NCBI RefSeq assembly: GCF_012912005.1
Contig: NZ_JABBEA010000018.1
Coordinates: 62,001 to 126,000, forward strand
Length of the DNA: 64,000 bases
Source of the DNA: Paenibacillus sp. SZ31
GTDB lineage: Bacteria; Bacillota; Bacilli; Paenibacillales; Paenibacillaceae
Reading direction: 5' to 3'
Shown: positions 16,290 through 24,909 of the stretch, piece by piece
How the letters are laid out: every line of letters starts with the position of its first letter
Position numbering within the stretch: the stretch's first letter is position 1
Notes under the pieces: generated by a model
The model's input: only the letters and a program-made list of their open reading frames with translations
What the model was told of the DNA's origin: nothing
Database searches by the model: none
Position numbers and translations under genes: made by a program

Positions 16290-17057
16290 TTATTCTGTCT
16301 GCAGTACTTCCATCAGGTTGTCATACTCTTCACTGGTCAGGTACTTCGAGATCACCTGTTCAATCTCACGCAATTCCTGTTCCGTTAGTCCACCTTCCAT
16401 GGCGCCTGAGATCTGCTGCATTTCTTTCTGCGGTAGCTTGTTCATGAGTAGGCTGAAGATCCGTTCCTTCTCCTCTACAGGCAGCTTATCCTTCGCTCCT
16501 GTAATATCATCCGGCGATACTACAATGGCATCATTGCCTGAAGAAGCACTGCCGCTGGTCGCTCCAGTTCCGTTCCCTGAAGCCGAACCACTCCCCTGTG
16601 CTGTTCCTGATTCATTACCCGTATCTGTATTTGCCCCATTGCCTCCACTTGCGCCTGAGTCCGATCCTCCGGTCGAATCTGTACCTGAGCCTTCTCCTGC
16701 ACCCTCACCTGAGCCACTCCCCTGGGACGCATTGTTGCCTGAATCTACGCCAGATTCACCGCCTTCCGACCCGTTTCCCATAACTGAAACAGCATCTTCC
16801 GGAACCCGCTCTTTGTCCGCTCCTGTCGGCTGATCTGTTGTTCCATTTCCTGATTTATTCCCCTCACTGGTTTTACCACCCAAGGCTCCCTGGAACATGG
16901 CGGTTAACCCCATGGGTTGACCTTCCCACTGAATATTGAAACTCGCGAGTAGCGATTTCGCATAGGACTGTACAATTAATCCGGTCGTGAGCAGTGTCAG
17001 TGAACTGACCAGCAACACCGTTAGCACGATTTTGACAAACCACACAAGCAACTTCAT
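16290..17057 (-). CDS. Membrane-anchored protein with Ser/Gly-rich linker, function unknown
   Basis: 255 residues. One N-terminal membrane helix (about 5-30) is followed by a short folded piece, then a low-complexity linker of Gly, Ser, Asn, Thr and acidic residues at about 60-175, and a helical C-terminal domain (about 185-255: EEKERIFSLLMNKLPQKEMQQISGAMEGG, SEEYDNLMEVL). The linker probably spans or enters the wall. ATG 17057 follows a GGGAGAGAA ribosome site. Transcribed alone between the methyltransferase and purA. No family recognised. Confidence 0.7.
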   Translation of the reverse strand: MKLLVWFVKIVLTVLLVSSLTLLTTGLIVQSYAKSLLASFNIQWEGQPMGLTAMFQGALGGKTSEGNKSGNGTTDQPTGADKERVPEDAVSVMGNGSEGGESGVDSGNNASQGSGSGEGAGEGSGTDSTGGSDSGASGGNGANTDTGNESGTAQGSGSASGNGTGATSGSASSGNDAIVVSPDDITGAKDKLPVEEKERIFSLLMNKLPQKEMQQISGAMEGGLTEQELREIEQVISKYLTSEEYDNLMEVLQTE

Positions 17058-17170
17058 TCCGTTCTCTCCCTCCGATTATCCCACCCGTCTAGCATGCGCA
17101 TGCTGGGGTCTGTGACTCTACTGTTAACCAGTATTGACGGAAATCTCGGGATTATATCCGAAAAATATAC

Positions 17171-17212
17171 AAAAAACCTCCAGTCATCGCTATAAAAGCA
17201 ACAACTGGAGGC
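17171..17212 (-). terminator. Terminator after purA
   Basis: Perfect 8-bp stem CCTCCAGT/ACTGGAGG (17177-17184 and 17204-17211) followed on the minus strand by TTTTTT. Confidence 0.8.
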
Positions 17213-17279
17213 TTTCCCTGCCTGAGTCGGCAGATTATCCTATCTTATAATTCAAGAATCAATCTCTCTATTTCTTCGA

Positions 17280-18566
17280 TTACTCGTAGATTGGAAGAAC
17301 TTGATTCGTTTGCTCACGGTTACGACCAACAGAGAAGATGGCAATTGGAATGCCTGTCAGTTCAGAAACACGTTTTACATAATTCTGTGTGTTCACTGGC
17401 AGGTCTTCGAGTTTCTTCGCTCCAGTGATATCTTCGCTCCAGCCTGGCATCTCTTCGTATACCGCTTCACATTCTGCCAGCAATTTGAGGCTTGCCGGAT
17501 AGTGTGTGATAATCTCGCCGCGGAATTTGTATCCGGTGCAGATTTTTACGGTTTCCAGACCTGTCATTACGTCCAATGAGTTCAGGGACAGACCTGTAAT
17601 TCCGCTGACACGACGCGCGTGGCGAACAACAACACTGTCGAACCAACCTACACGACGTGGACGTCCAGTTACCGTACCGTACTCATGTCCAGTCTCACGG
17701 ATTTGGTCGCCGATTGCATCATGCAATTCCGTAGGGAATGGGCCATCTCCTACACGGGTTGTGTAAGCTTTCGCTACCCCAATGACTTGCTGAATACGAG
17801 CCGGGCCTACGCCAGAACCGATACATACGCCACCTGCGGACGGATTGGATGATGTAACAAATGGATAAGTTCCTTGATCAAGGTCCAACATAACGCCTTG
17901 TGCGCCTTCGAACAATACTTTTTTGTCCTCATCAATATATTCGTTCAGCACAACGGATGTATCACGTACGTAAGGACGCAGAATTTCAGCATATCCGAGG
18001 TAATCTTGCAGAATCTCTTCCACATCAACAGGCTGTCCGCCGTAGACTTGCTCGATGACACGGTTCTTTTCTTTGACCAGATGACGCAGTTTCAGTTCGA
18101 AATCTTCAGCATCCAGCAGGTCAACCATCCGAATACCAATACGAGCTGATTTGTCCATGTAACATGGGCCAATTCCTTTGCCAGTCGTACCGATTTTGTT
18201 CGGGCCTTTGCTCTCTTCTTCGAGTGCATCCAGTACCATGTGATATGGCAAAATGATATGTGCGCGCTCACTGATGGACAGGTTCTTCGTTGTGAAATCA
18301 TTGTCATGAATATAGTTAATTTCTTCGATGAGTGCCTTAGGGTTGATAACCATTCCGTTACCAATAACACACGCTTTATCCGTGTAGAAAATCCCTGATG
18401 GAATCATCGTCAGTTTATATTTTTTGTTATCAATCAGAATTGTATGACCCGCATTGTTACCACCTTGATAACGAGCCACCACATCAGCGCTCTCCGCCAA
18501 ATAATCCGTGATCTTACCTTTACCTTCGTCTCCCCATTGCGTTCCCACTACAACTACCGTTGACAT
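17280..18566 (-). CDS. purA: Adenylosuccinate synthase
   Basis: 428 residues from ATG 18566 (MSTVVVVGTQWGDEGKGK); GGAGG is ten bases upstream, whereas the ATG at 18575 would sit on top of it. GTP-dependent conversion of IMP and aspartate to adenylosuccinate, the first step from IMP to AMP. Visible motifs: GDEGKGK phosphate loop, NNAGHT, the IMP-binding GTTGKGIGPCYMDK, and the C-terminal GRNREQTNQV. It stands alone with its own promoter, two PurBoxes and terminator, as in B. subtilis. Confidence 0.98.
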   Translation of the reverse strand: MSTVVVVGTQWGDEGKGKITDYLAESADVVARYQGGNNAGHTILIDNKKYKLTMIPSGIFYTDKACVIGNGMVINPKALIEEINYIHDNDFTTKNLSISERAHIILPYHMVLDALEEESKGPNKIGTTGKGIGPCYMDKSARIGIRMVDLLDAEDFELKLRHLVKEKNRVIEQVYGGQPVDVEEILQDYLGYAEILRPYVRDTSVVLNEYIDEDKKVLFEGAQGVMLDLDQGTYPFVTSSNPSAGGVCIGSGVGPARIQQVIGVAKAYTTRVGDGPFPTELHDAIGDQIRETGHEYGTVTGRPRRVGWFDSVVVRHARRVSGITGLSLNSLDVMTGLETVKICTGYKFRGEIITHYPASLKLLAECEAVYEEMPGWSEDITGAKKLEDLPVNTQNYVKRVSELTGIPIAIFSVGRNREQTNQVLPIYE

Positions 18567-18737
18567 AGTTAACATTCCTCCGTGGGTGCCTTGCGCACCT
18601 TTGTATTGGTCTGTCCGTCCTCTATCCCGGCAGGCATGTTACGCAATAAACCGACTGAGAAGCGTGCTAACGGACAGTAAAAATCTCCTTCCGTTACATT
18701 CAAGGGAAGGTTTGCGCTGCTTTAACGCAGCAGTATT

Positions 18738-18766
18738 AGTGTACCAGTACCCTTTTTCAAAGTCAA
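18738..18766 (-). promoter_or_regulatory. purA promoter
   Basis: TTGACT at 18761-18766 and TACACT at 18738-18743, spacing 17. Transcription would begin near 18730, leaving a leader of about 165 bases. Confidence 0.65.
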
Positions 18767-18769
18767 ATC

Positions 18770-18815
18770 AAATGGCGAACAATTAGATATAGTACAACCG
18801 TAATGTTCGGGATTT
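18770..18815. promoter_or_regulatory. Paired inverted PurBoxes upstream of purA
   Basis: Two copies of the PurR operator core (CGAAC flanked by AT-rich bases) in inverted orientation: AAATGGCGAACAATT on the plus strand (18770-18784) and AAATCCCGAACATTA on the minus strand (18801-18815). The gap is 16 bases, as in B. subtilis PurR control regions. They sit directly upstream of the purA -35. Confidence 0.75.
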
Positions 18816-18832
18816 ACCCATTATTTCAACAC

Positions 18833-18882
18833 AAAAAACCGGAGACTTCAGTCCAAGCTTGCTTGACTGCTATCACCGGTTC
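18833..18882 (-). terminator. Terminator after dnaC
   Basis: Long imperfect stem with AACCGG ends (18838-18843 and 18876-18881) and inner AGTC/GACT pairs, followed leftward by a run of T's. Confidence 0.7.
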
Positions 18883-19010
18883 AAGGATTCCCATTTCCAT
18901 GCGAATCTATATCTGGTATTTATAACACATGTTTGAGTTATGTTTCTCTAATGGTTGATGTTCGGGACAGACGATTTTGCTTCCTGATCGAAGCCGTCAG
19001 CACCTGTCCG

Positions 19011-20372
19011 TTACATCGCGAAGGCGTCATTATGCGCCCTCTCGTAATTGACGAATTTATTAAAGTTTTTCAAAAAGACCAGTTCCACCGTACCTACCGG
19101 ACCATTACGCTGTTTGGCGATAATGATCTCGATAATATTTTTCTTCTCGGTCTCTTGGTTGTAGTAGTCATCCCGGTACAGGAACGCTACGATGTCGGCA
19201 TCTTGCTCGATCGAACCCGATTCACGCAAGTCACTCATCATCGGACGTTTATCCTGACGTTGCTCTACACCCCGGCTCAGCTGGGACAAGGCAATAACCG
19301 GAACTTCCAGTTCCCGGCCAATCTGTTTCAGTGTACGTGAAATCTCGGATACCTCTTGTTGACGGTTCTCCCCTGCTTTACCACGTCCACTAATCAGTTG
19401 AAGGTAGTCGATCAGGATCATGCCAAGGCCTTTCTCTTTCTTCAGACGACGGCATTTGGCACGAATATCTGCTACGGTAATGCCTGGCGTATCATCTATA
19501 AAGATGTTGGCTTCTGACAATGCTGCAATGCCCATCGTCAGCTTCTGCCAGTCTTCATCACCTTTGAAGTCACCCATACGCATCACGCTCGCATCCAGGT
19601 TGGCTTCCGCACAGATCATACGTTGTACCAGCTGGGCAGCTGACATCTCCAGACTGAAGATGGCTACCGTCTCCTGTGCCCGAATAGCCACGTTCTGAGC
19701 GATATTCAGGGCAAAGGCCGTCTTACCTACGGAAGGACGAGCCGCTACAATAATCAAGTCACTGCGCTGGAATCCGGCAGTCATTTTGTCCAAATCAATA
19801 AATCCGGACGGAATGCCCGTCGTTGTTCCCTTATTCTGATGTAGGGTTTCTACACGATCGAATACTTCCATCAGTACGTCCTGAATGGCTATAAAACCAC
19901 TACTGGAGCGACGGTTGGAAATCTCCAGAATGCGACGCTCAGCTTCTCCGAGCATGGCTGCAACATCTTCGCCGCCTGTATATCCTTCGCTCACAATCTG
20001 TGTTGCTGTGCGAATCAGGCGACGCAGCATCGATTTCTCTTCGATAATCTGAGCGTAATAGTCTACGTTCGCGGCTGTAGGTACACCATGAGCCAGTTTC
20101 GCCAGATAACTAACGCCGCCGATGTCCTCCAGCTCACCTTTATCCTTCAGAAGCGAAGTCAGTGTCACGAGGTCAATCGGTTGATTTCCCTCACCGAGCT
20201 GGATCATCGCTTCAAAGATTAATTGATGGGGCTTATCATAGAAATCCTCGGTTTGCACCCGTTCCATCGCTGTAATCAGGGCTTCGCCCTGCAACAGGAT
20301 TGCACCCAGCACGGCCTGTTCGGCTTCCAGGTTCTGCGGGGGAATCCGGTCGAATAACATTTCGCCGCCCAT
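19011..20372 (-). CDS. dnaC: Replicative DNA helicase (DnaB family; dnaC in Bacillus)
   Basis: 453 residues. N-terminal helical domain (about 8-110) opening DRIPPQNLEAEQAVLGAIL, linker, and RecA-type helicase domain with Walker A ARPSVGKTAFALN, Walker B MILIDYLQL and the arginine finger region. Hexameric helicase that unwinds DNA at the fork. Last gene of the MazG-like/yybS/gdpP/rplI/dnaC operon; its ATG is one base from the rplI stop. A second ATG four codons in is possible. Confidence 0.97.
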   Translation of the reverse strand: MGGEMLFDRIPPQNLEAEQAVLGAILLQGEALITAMERVQTEDFYDKPHQLIFEAMIQLGEGNQPIDLVTLTSLLKDKGELEDIGGVSYLAKLAHGVPTAANVDYYAQIIEEKSMLRRLIRTATQIVSEGYTGGEDVAAMLGEAERRILEISNRRSSSGFIAIQDVLMEVFDRVETLHQNKGTTTGIPSGFIDLDKMTAGFQRSDLIIVAARPSVGKTAFALNIAQNVAIRAQETVAIFSLEMSAAQLVQRMICAEANLDASVMRMGDFKGDEDWQKLTMGIAALSEANIFIDDTPGITVADIRAKCRRLKKEKGLGMILIDYLQLISGRGKAGENRQQEVSEISRTLKQIGRELEVPVIALSQLSRGVEQRQDKRPMMSDLRESGSIEQDADIVAFLYRDDYYNQETEKKNIIEIIIAKQRNGPVGTVELVFLKNFNKFVNYERAHNDAFAM

Positions 20373-20373
20373 C

Positions 20374-20817
20374 TTACTCTTCCGTTACCTGTACCTTCAA
20401 GGTTGCCTTCACTTCAGGGTGAATCTTGACAGTTACTTGTGTTACGCCGAGTGTACGAATAGGCTCGTCCAGCTCAATTTTGCGTTTGTCTACTTTCAGA
20501 CCCTTTTTAGACAAAGCTTCTGCGATTTGTTTGCTGGTAATGGCGCCGAACAGACGACCACCTTCGCCGGACTTGGCTTTCAGTTCAGTCACTTCTGCTT
20601 CCAGCTTCTTCGCGAGTGCTTCCGCTTCTGCTTTCTCTTCCTGCTTGATTCTTTCTTCAGCAGCTTTCTGGTTGTCCAGTGTCTTCATGTTGCCATCCGT
20701 TGCTGGACGTGCGATTCCCCGTGGCAACAGGAAGTTCTGCGCGTAGCCCTCAGATACTTCTTTCACTTGCCCTTTCTTGCCTTGACCCTTCATATCTTTT
20801 ATAAAAATGACTTTCAT
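20374..20817 (-). CDS. rplI: 50S ribosomal protein L9
   Basis: 147 residues, normal length. N-terminal RNA-binding lobe MKVIFIKDMKGQGKKGQVKEVSEGYAQNFLLPRG, a long charged central helix, and a C-terminal lobe (RLFGAITSKQIAEAL). Binds 23S rRNA domain V. It overlaps the end of gdpP by four bases (ATGA), so is translationally coupled. Confidence 0.98.
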   Translation of the reverse strand: MKVIFIKDMKGQGKKGQVKEVSEGYAQNFLLPRGIARPATDGNMKTLDNQKAAEERIKQEEKAEAEALAKKLEAEVTELKAKSGEGGRLFGAITSKQIAEALSKKGLKVDKRKIELDEPIRTLGVTQVTVKIHPEVKATLKVQVTEE

Positions 20818-22805
20818 TCGAACAGCCCCTCTTCCTTTTCGATTTCAGCCAGTACGTTCGTCAGCCGTTTTTCTGCCTCTCCAAGCGTTCCTTCAAGCTG
20901 CACGGCAGCATTCGTTAAATGTCCGCCACCGCCCAATCGTTCCATGACAACCTGAACATTCATGCGCCCCAGCGATCTAGCGCTGATGCCAATCAGTCCA
21001 TCCGGACGCTCACTAATCACAAATGAAGCGACCACATCAGTCATGTTCAGCAATGTGTCCGCCACCTGGGCGATCATCATCTGTGAAATCTTGCTGCCAG
21101 GGTCCGTGACCGCCAGCGCAATGTTTCCATATACCATTTTAGCATGCTTTATGATTTCTGCCTTAGCAATATATTCTGACAGATCCTCTTTCATCAACCG
21201 CTGGACCATAATGGTATCCGCACCGCTACGACGCAAGAAGCCTGCTGCTTCGAACGTTCTGGACCCGGTGTGCAATGCAAAATGCTTCGTATCCATCGTA
21301 ATTCCGGCTAGTAGAGCCGTAGCTTCGAGCGGAGTGAATTGTACCTTGTCATGAATATATTGCAAGAGCTCCGTTACCAGCTCCGCAGCTGAGGACGCGT
21401 AAGGCTCCAGATAGATCAACACAGCATCATTGATGAACTCTTCACCCCGACGATGGTGATCCACAACTACAACACGGGTTGCAGACTGTACCAGTTTCGG
21501 CTCCATTGTCATGGAGGCTTTATGCGTATCCACCACAACCAACAGCGTGTGCTCGGTCATCATCTGGGTTGCCTGTTCCGGTGAAACAAATGCTTTGGAC
21601 AACTTCTCGTCCTTGTTCACCTGCTCCATCATACGTTCAATGGATGGATTAATTCCATCCAGAACAATTCGGGCTTCCACATTGTATAGACTGGCCGCTT
21701 TCCACACCCCGATGGACGCACCGATCGCATCCATATCCGGAATTTTGTGGCCCATGATGAGCACCCGATCGCTCTCCTGCATCAGATCACGCAGCGCGTG
21801 AGCAATAACCCGGGCTCTGACCCGTGTACGTTTCTCCACTGCGTTGGACTTGCCCCCATAGAAAGACAGGCGTTGCCCAGACTTCACAGCAGCCTGATCG
21901 CCACCACGTCCAAGTGCCATGTCCAGACTGGACTGTGCCAGTTCGCCCATCTCGCTGATGCTATCCGATCCAAACGCCAGTCCTACACTGAGTGTCATTG
22001 GCACCTTGAGGTCAGCAGTCATCTCCCGAACTTCATCCAAAATGACAAATCGGCTCTGCTCCAGTTCCTGCAAAGACTTATGATTCAGCATCAACAGATA
22101 CCGATCAGAAGACAGCCGACGTAGGTACACCTCATACTGCTTGGCCCATGACGTAATCTCGCTGGTCACACGGGCAATCAGCGCTGTACGCTGCTGGTCG
22201 TCCATGCCCTGGGCAGCCTCGTCCAGATTATCCAGAACGAGAATACCCAATGCAAGACGTTCATTTTCATATTTATCACGAAGAATGGCCAGCTCCGTAA
22301 TCTCGTATACATATACATACCGCTCCTGCGGGTTATGAATAACTCCATAATGCCGATCATCCAACTGGAATTCGTCATGGAACTCCTTGGATGAATGTTC
22401 CTTGGTCCCATCCTTCTTCTCTTTAGGTTGAGGAAGTTTGGGAAACAAATTAGGTAGCGGATTGCCTACCAATGTCTTCTCCTGGAACATCTCCGCAACG
22501 AAGCGGTTATGCCACTCTACCGTACGATCTTCGCTGTACAGCACAATTCCGAATGGAAGCATGCTGACCGCTTCCCCTTCCATCCGTTTGATCCGAATGG
22601 ACAGGCCATTAATGTAGTCGTTCAGCTCACGGCGGAACGCGAGCTCCGCCTTAATCATGACGATTCCCAGCGCCGAAGCCAGTATCAGACTAATCAAACC
22701 AAGCGTCCAGTTATAGATGGTAACGAACATCACAAGCAACAGCAGCAGTATGAACGCCCATACGGTATAGTAGCCGTGCCAGCGTTTCTTCAGAAATTTA
22801 GGCAT
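20814..22805 (-). CDS. gdpP: Cyclic-di-AMP phosphodiesterase GdpP
   Basis: 663 residues: two membrane helices (about 10-50), a PAS-like domain (about 85-150), a degenerate GGDEF domain (about 170-300) and a DHH/DHHA1 phosphoesterase (about 340-655). Metal ligands are visible in GHKIPDMDA, VVVDTHKAS and VVVDHHRR; the DHHA1 GGGH appears as RLGGGGHLTNAA. It hydrolyses c-di-AMP to pApA, affecting potassium and wall homeostasis. Sits between yybS and rplI as in other Bacillales. Confidence 0.96.
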   Translation of the reverse strand: MPKFLKKRWHGYYTVWAFILLLLLVMFVTIYNWTLGLISLILASALGIVMIKAELAFRRELNDYINGLSIRIKRMEGEAVSMLPFGIVLYSEDRTVEWHNRFVAEMFQEKTLVGNPLPNLFPKLPQPKEKKDGTKEHSSKEFHDEFQLDDRHYGVIHNPQERYVYVYEITELAILRDKYENERLALGILVLDNLDEAAQGMDDQQRTALIARVTSEITSWAKQYEVYLRRLSSDRYLLMLNHKSLQELEQSRFVILDEVREMTADLKVPMTLSVGLAFGSDSISEMGELAQSSLDMALGRGGDQAAVKSGQRLSFYGGKSNAVEKRTRVRARVIAHALRDLMQESDRVLIMGHKIPDMDAIGASIGVWKAASLYNVEARIVLDGINPSIERMMEQVNKDEKLSKAFVSPEQATQMMTEHTLLVVVDTHKASMTMEPKLVQSATRVVVVDHHRRGEEFINDAVLIYLEPYASSAAELVTELLQYIHDKVQFTPLEATALLAGITMDTKHFALHTGSRTFEAAGFLRRSGADTIMVQRLMKEDLSEYIAKAEIIKHAKMVYGNIALAVTDPGSKISQMMIAQVADTLLNMTDVVASFVISERPDGLIGISARSLGRMNVQVVMERLGGGGHLTNAAVQLEGTLGEAEKRLTNVLAEIEKEEGLFE

Positions 22806-22816
22806 GACTCATCACC

Positions 22817-23737
22817 CTATCGTTTTGATTTCGATATTGCCTCACGAAGCGGGAACGCCAGATCGATAATTCCGATAATCCGAAGCGGACCAATGAAGAA
22901 GACCGCAACCGCCAGGAAATACGGTATAACCGGATTCCATTTCTTTGTATGTGAGAGAAAGAAGAAGAAGCCGATCGCTTGAATCATGAAGCCAAGATTG
23001 ATTAACGGCGACAGATTCATGGCAATCATGGTCCAGTACGTTCCATCACTTTGTCTAGAGATGACTTCGATCAACAAGGCGAGGAAATAATACCAGATCA
23101 ACGCACGCGGCATACGCCACTCTCTCGCTGGTGGAAGCTTCGATACCGTCACACCCATCACGTTCAGAATCGGACGAGCAATAACGTGTGTGATGAAAGC
23201 CATAACCATCGATGTCACGACCAGTGCAAAAGGAATCATAAGCTGCGTTTGTTTGGCAACATCCTCAGTCATCTCAGGCGTCCATGCAAACCCGTTGATC
23301 ATCTGGTTGGATGTATTCGTTAACGGTTCAATGGTCAATCTGACCACATCTTCAATATAGCTGGACAGGTCGAATTGGAAAATGACACTGCCGACCAAGA
23401 GCAACAATAAGTATTCCGCCAGCATCGTGCCACTTCCCGCCATAAGCGTGAACAGGGCCGATTTACGTGTTTTATACGCGTGACCCATAACGAGCGCAGG
23501 CAGGGTAAAGACAAGCAATAGCAGCAGATAGATCGGATGGAATATCACCAAAATAACGGCCACCGGCACGAGATGCCATATAAATGATTTTAAAGATAAT
23601 GAAGCATACAAAATAACTCCCGGAATCATCATAAAAAATATGGCAAGTACCGATAAAGGAGTTAACAGCGAAAGTAGCAGGAGCAGATAGACTGCACTCC
23701 AAACAGCTGATTTAAAGCTAAATTTCAACAAATTCAC
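22817..23737 (-). CDS. yybS: YybS-like DUF2232 membrane protein
   Basis: 306 residues, almost wholly hydrophobic, with about eight membrane helices and a GxxHxxxTRKSALFTLMAGSG loop. Matches the DUF2232 (YybS) family found immediately upstream of gdpP in Bacillales; function unknown. The start overlaps the MazG-like gene by four bases. Confidence 0.88.
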   Translation of the reverse strand: MNLLKFSFKSAVWSAVYLLLLLSLLTPLSVLAIFFMMIPGVILYASLSLKSFIWHLVPVAVILVIFHPIYLLLLLVFTLPALVMGHAYKTRKSALFTLMAGSGTMLAEYLLLLLVGSVIFQFDLSSYIEDVVRLTIEPLTNTSNQMINGFAWTPEMTEDVAKQTQLMIPFALVVTSMVMAFITHVIARPILNVMGVTVSKLPPAREWRMPRALIWYYFLALLIEVISRQSDGTYWTMIAMNLSPLINLGFMIQAIGFFFFLSHTKKWNPVIPYFLAVAVFFIGPLRIIGIIDLAFPLREAISKSKR

Positions 23738-24036
23738 CTCTTACGCATATGATCTTCTAGCGCGGAAATATCCTGGTACCAGTCTTCAAGCTGGTGACCT
23801 TCCTGTTTATGCTTTTTCAACTTCTCAACAAGCAGTGCATCCAGATCCTTGAAAGGAATACCGAGCCTGCGGCCCAATATGTAACTACTCATAATCAAAC
23901 TGGCAAGACTGTCCCCGATTCGAGTTGTACTGCCTTCCCATAACGCCTTGAATAATCGGGATACCTGATCAAGTACTTCGGTTTTAAGCCATTCAATCAC
24001 TTTAGCGCGTTTGGCTACATCCAGTTCTTTAGGCAT
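23734..24036 (-). CDS. MazG-like family protein
   Basis: 100 residues, helical. Matches the small MazG-like family seen upstream of yybS/gdpP in Paenibacillus-type genomes; the EExxD-type metal motifs of true NTP pyrophosphatases are not obvious, so catalysis is doubtful. First gene of the operon ending in dnaC, with ATG 24036 and AGTGACTT upstream. Named from context and overall look. Confidence 0.65.
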   Translation of the reverse strand: MPKELDVAKRAKVIEWLKTEVLDQVSRLFKALWEGSTTRIGDSLASLIMSSYILGRRLGIPFKDLDALLVEKLKKHKQEGHQLEDWYQDISALEDHMRKR

Positions 24037-24118
24037 TTGGCGAAAGTCACTCTCCCCCGAAAAAGCTTTATTCTCGATTATAGCATAAAAAGAGGGCCCG
24101 CAAAATTACCCCAAAAAG

Positions 24119-24167
24119 CGGAGAAGTTCTCCGAAACTGATGTCAGGTACTTATGCGGAGTCCTCCG
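24119..24167. promoter_or_regulatory. Two neighbouring palindromes upstream of the MazG-like/gdpP operon
   Basis: CGGAGAA-G-TTCTCCG at 24119-24133 and CGGAG-TC-CTCCG at 24156-24167. Shared half-site CGGAG with no T-tract points to a dimer-binding operator or RNA hairpins rather than a terminator. Confidence 0.4.
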
Positions 24168-24300
24168 TACATCCAATCGACATATATACTTGTAAAAAAA
24201 CTTCGAATGCGCCCTTGGTTCAGGACTTCTTAAGTTTAACATGATACCGGACGGCTGTGATTATCCCTGCTGTCACAATAATGTTTATATTCGTTACGGC

Positions 24301-24726
24301 TTACTTGGCCTTAATCGATTCTTTGGCTACAATGCCTTCGCAGTACTCAATAATCTGACTCCGTCTGACAATACCAATGAACCGTTCCATATCATCCACC
24401 ACAGGAACAAAGTTCTGAACTTTGGCCAGATTAATCAGGTCTTCCATATTGGCGTCAATGGACACGGGCTTAATATCCAGGCGAAGCGGAACGTCTTTGA
24501 GCAAGAACTTTGAAGCGTTTTCAAATGAAATCTTTCCCTCGGCATTCTTCATATACCACAGTAAGTCGCCTTCGGTAACCGTACCAATGTATTTGCCTTC
24601 CTTATTCAAAATGGGCACCGCCGTAAACCGATGATACTCCATCCGTTCCAACGTTTGCCGCAGCGTAGAATCCGACGTCACGCACGTAACCTCTTGTTTG
24701 GGCAGCAAAAAAAATGCGATGTTCAT
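24301..24726 (-). CDS. CBS-domain pair protein
   Basis: 141 residues forming two CBS repeats (about 8-60 and 75-130), the fold that binds adenosyl ligands; TVTEGDLLWY and FIGIVRRSQIIEY are typical repeat ends. No fused enzyme, so likely a stand-alone sensor resembling the CbpB group that binds c-di-AMP, which would fit its position two genes from gdpP; this link is inference. ATG 24726, with AAGGAGGATACG upstream. Confidence 0.8.
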   Translation of the reverse strand: MNIAFFLLPKQEVTCVTSDSTLRQTLERMEYHRFTAVPILNKEGKYIGTVTEGDLLWYMKNAEGKISFENASKFLLKDVPLRLDIKPVSIDANMEDLINLAKVQNFVPVVDDMERFIGIVRRSQIIEYCEGIVAKESIKAK

Positions 24727-24837
24727 ACCCTTACGTATCCTCCTTGTGAATTTCTTCGTTCAACTTATCTCGCTCAACTTATATTATACGGATCAGAACG
24801 CAGGATGTTCCAAAAGGATCATGGATCTCACTACAAA

Positions 24838-24873
24838 GAAAAAAACAGCAGCCCGCGAATAAACGTACTGCTG
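24838..24873 (-). terminator. Terminator after the LCP gene
   Basis: CAGCAG/CTGCTG stem (24846-24851 and 24868-24873) followed leftward by seven to eight T's, within the gap before the CBS gene. Confidence 0.7.
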
Positions 24874-24909
24874 ATTGTGGTCTACAACAAACCATCGGTA
24901 TGGAATTGA

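Noticed and set aside
16240..16833. 197-residue plus-strand ORF rich in Pro, Ser and Leu
   Set aside because: Antisense of the Ser/Gly-rich linker in the gene at 16290-17057; composition is simply the complement of the repeats.
24186..24240. Possible terminator after the CBS gene
   Set aside because: The segment has a T tract on the minus strand but the flanking GAAGT pieces are direct, not inverted, so no stem forms.
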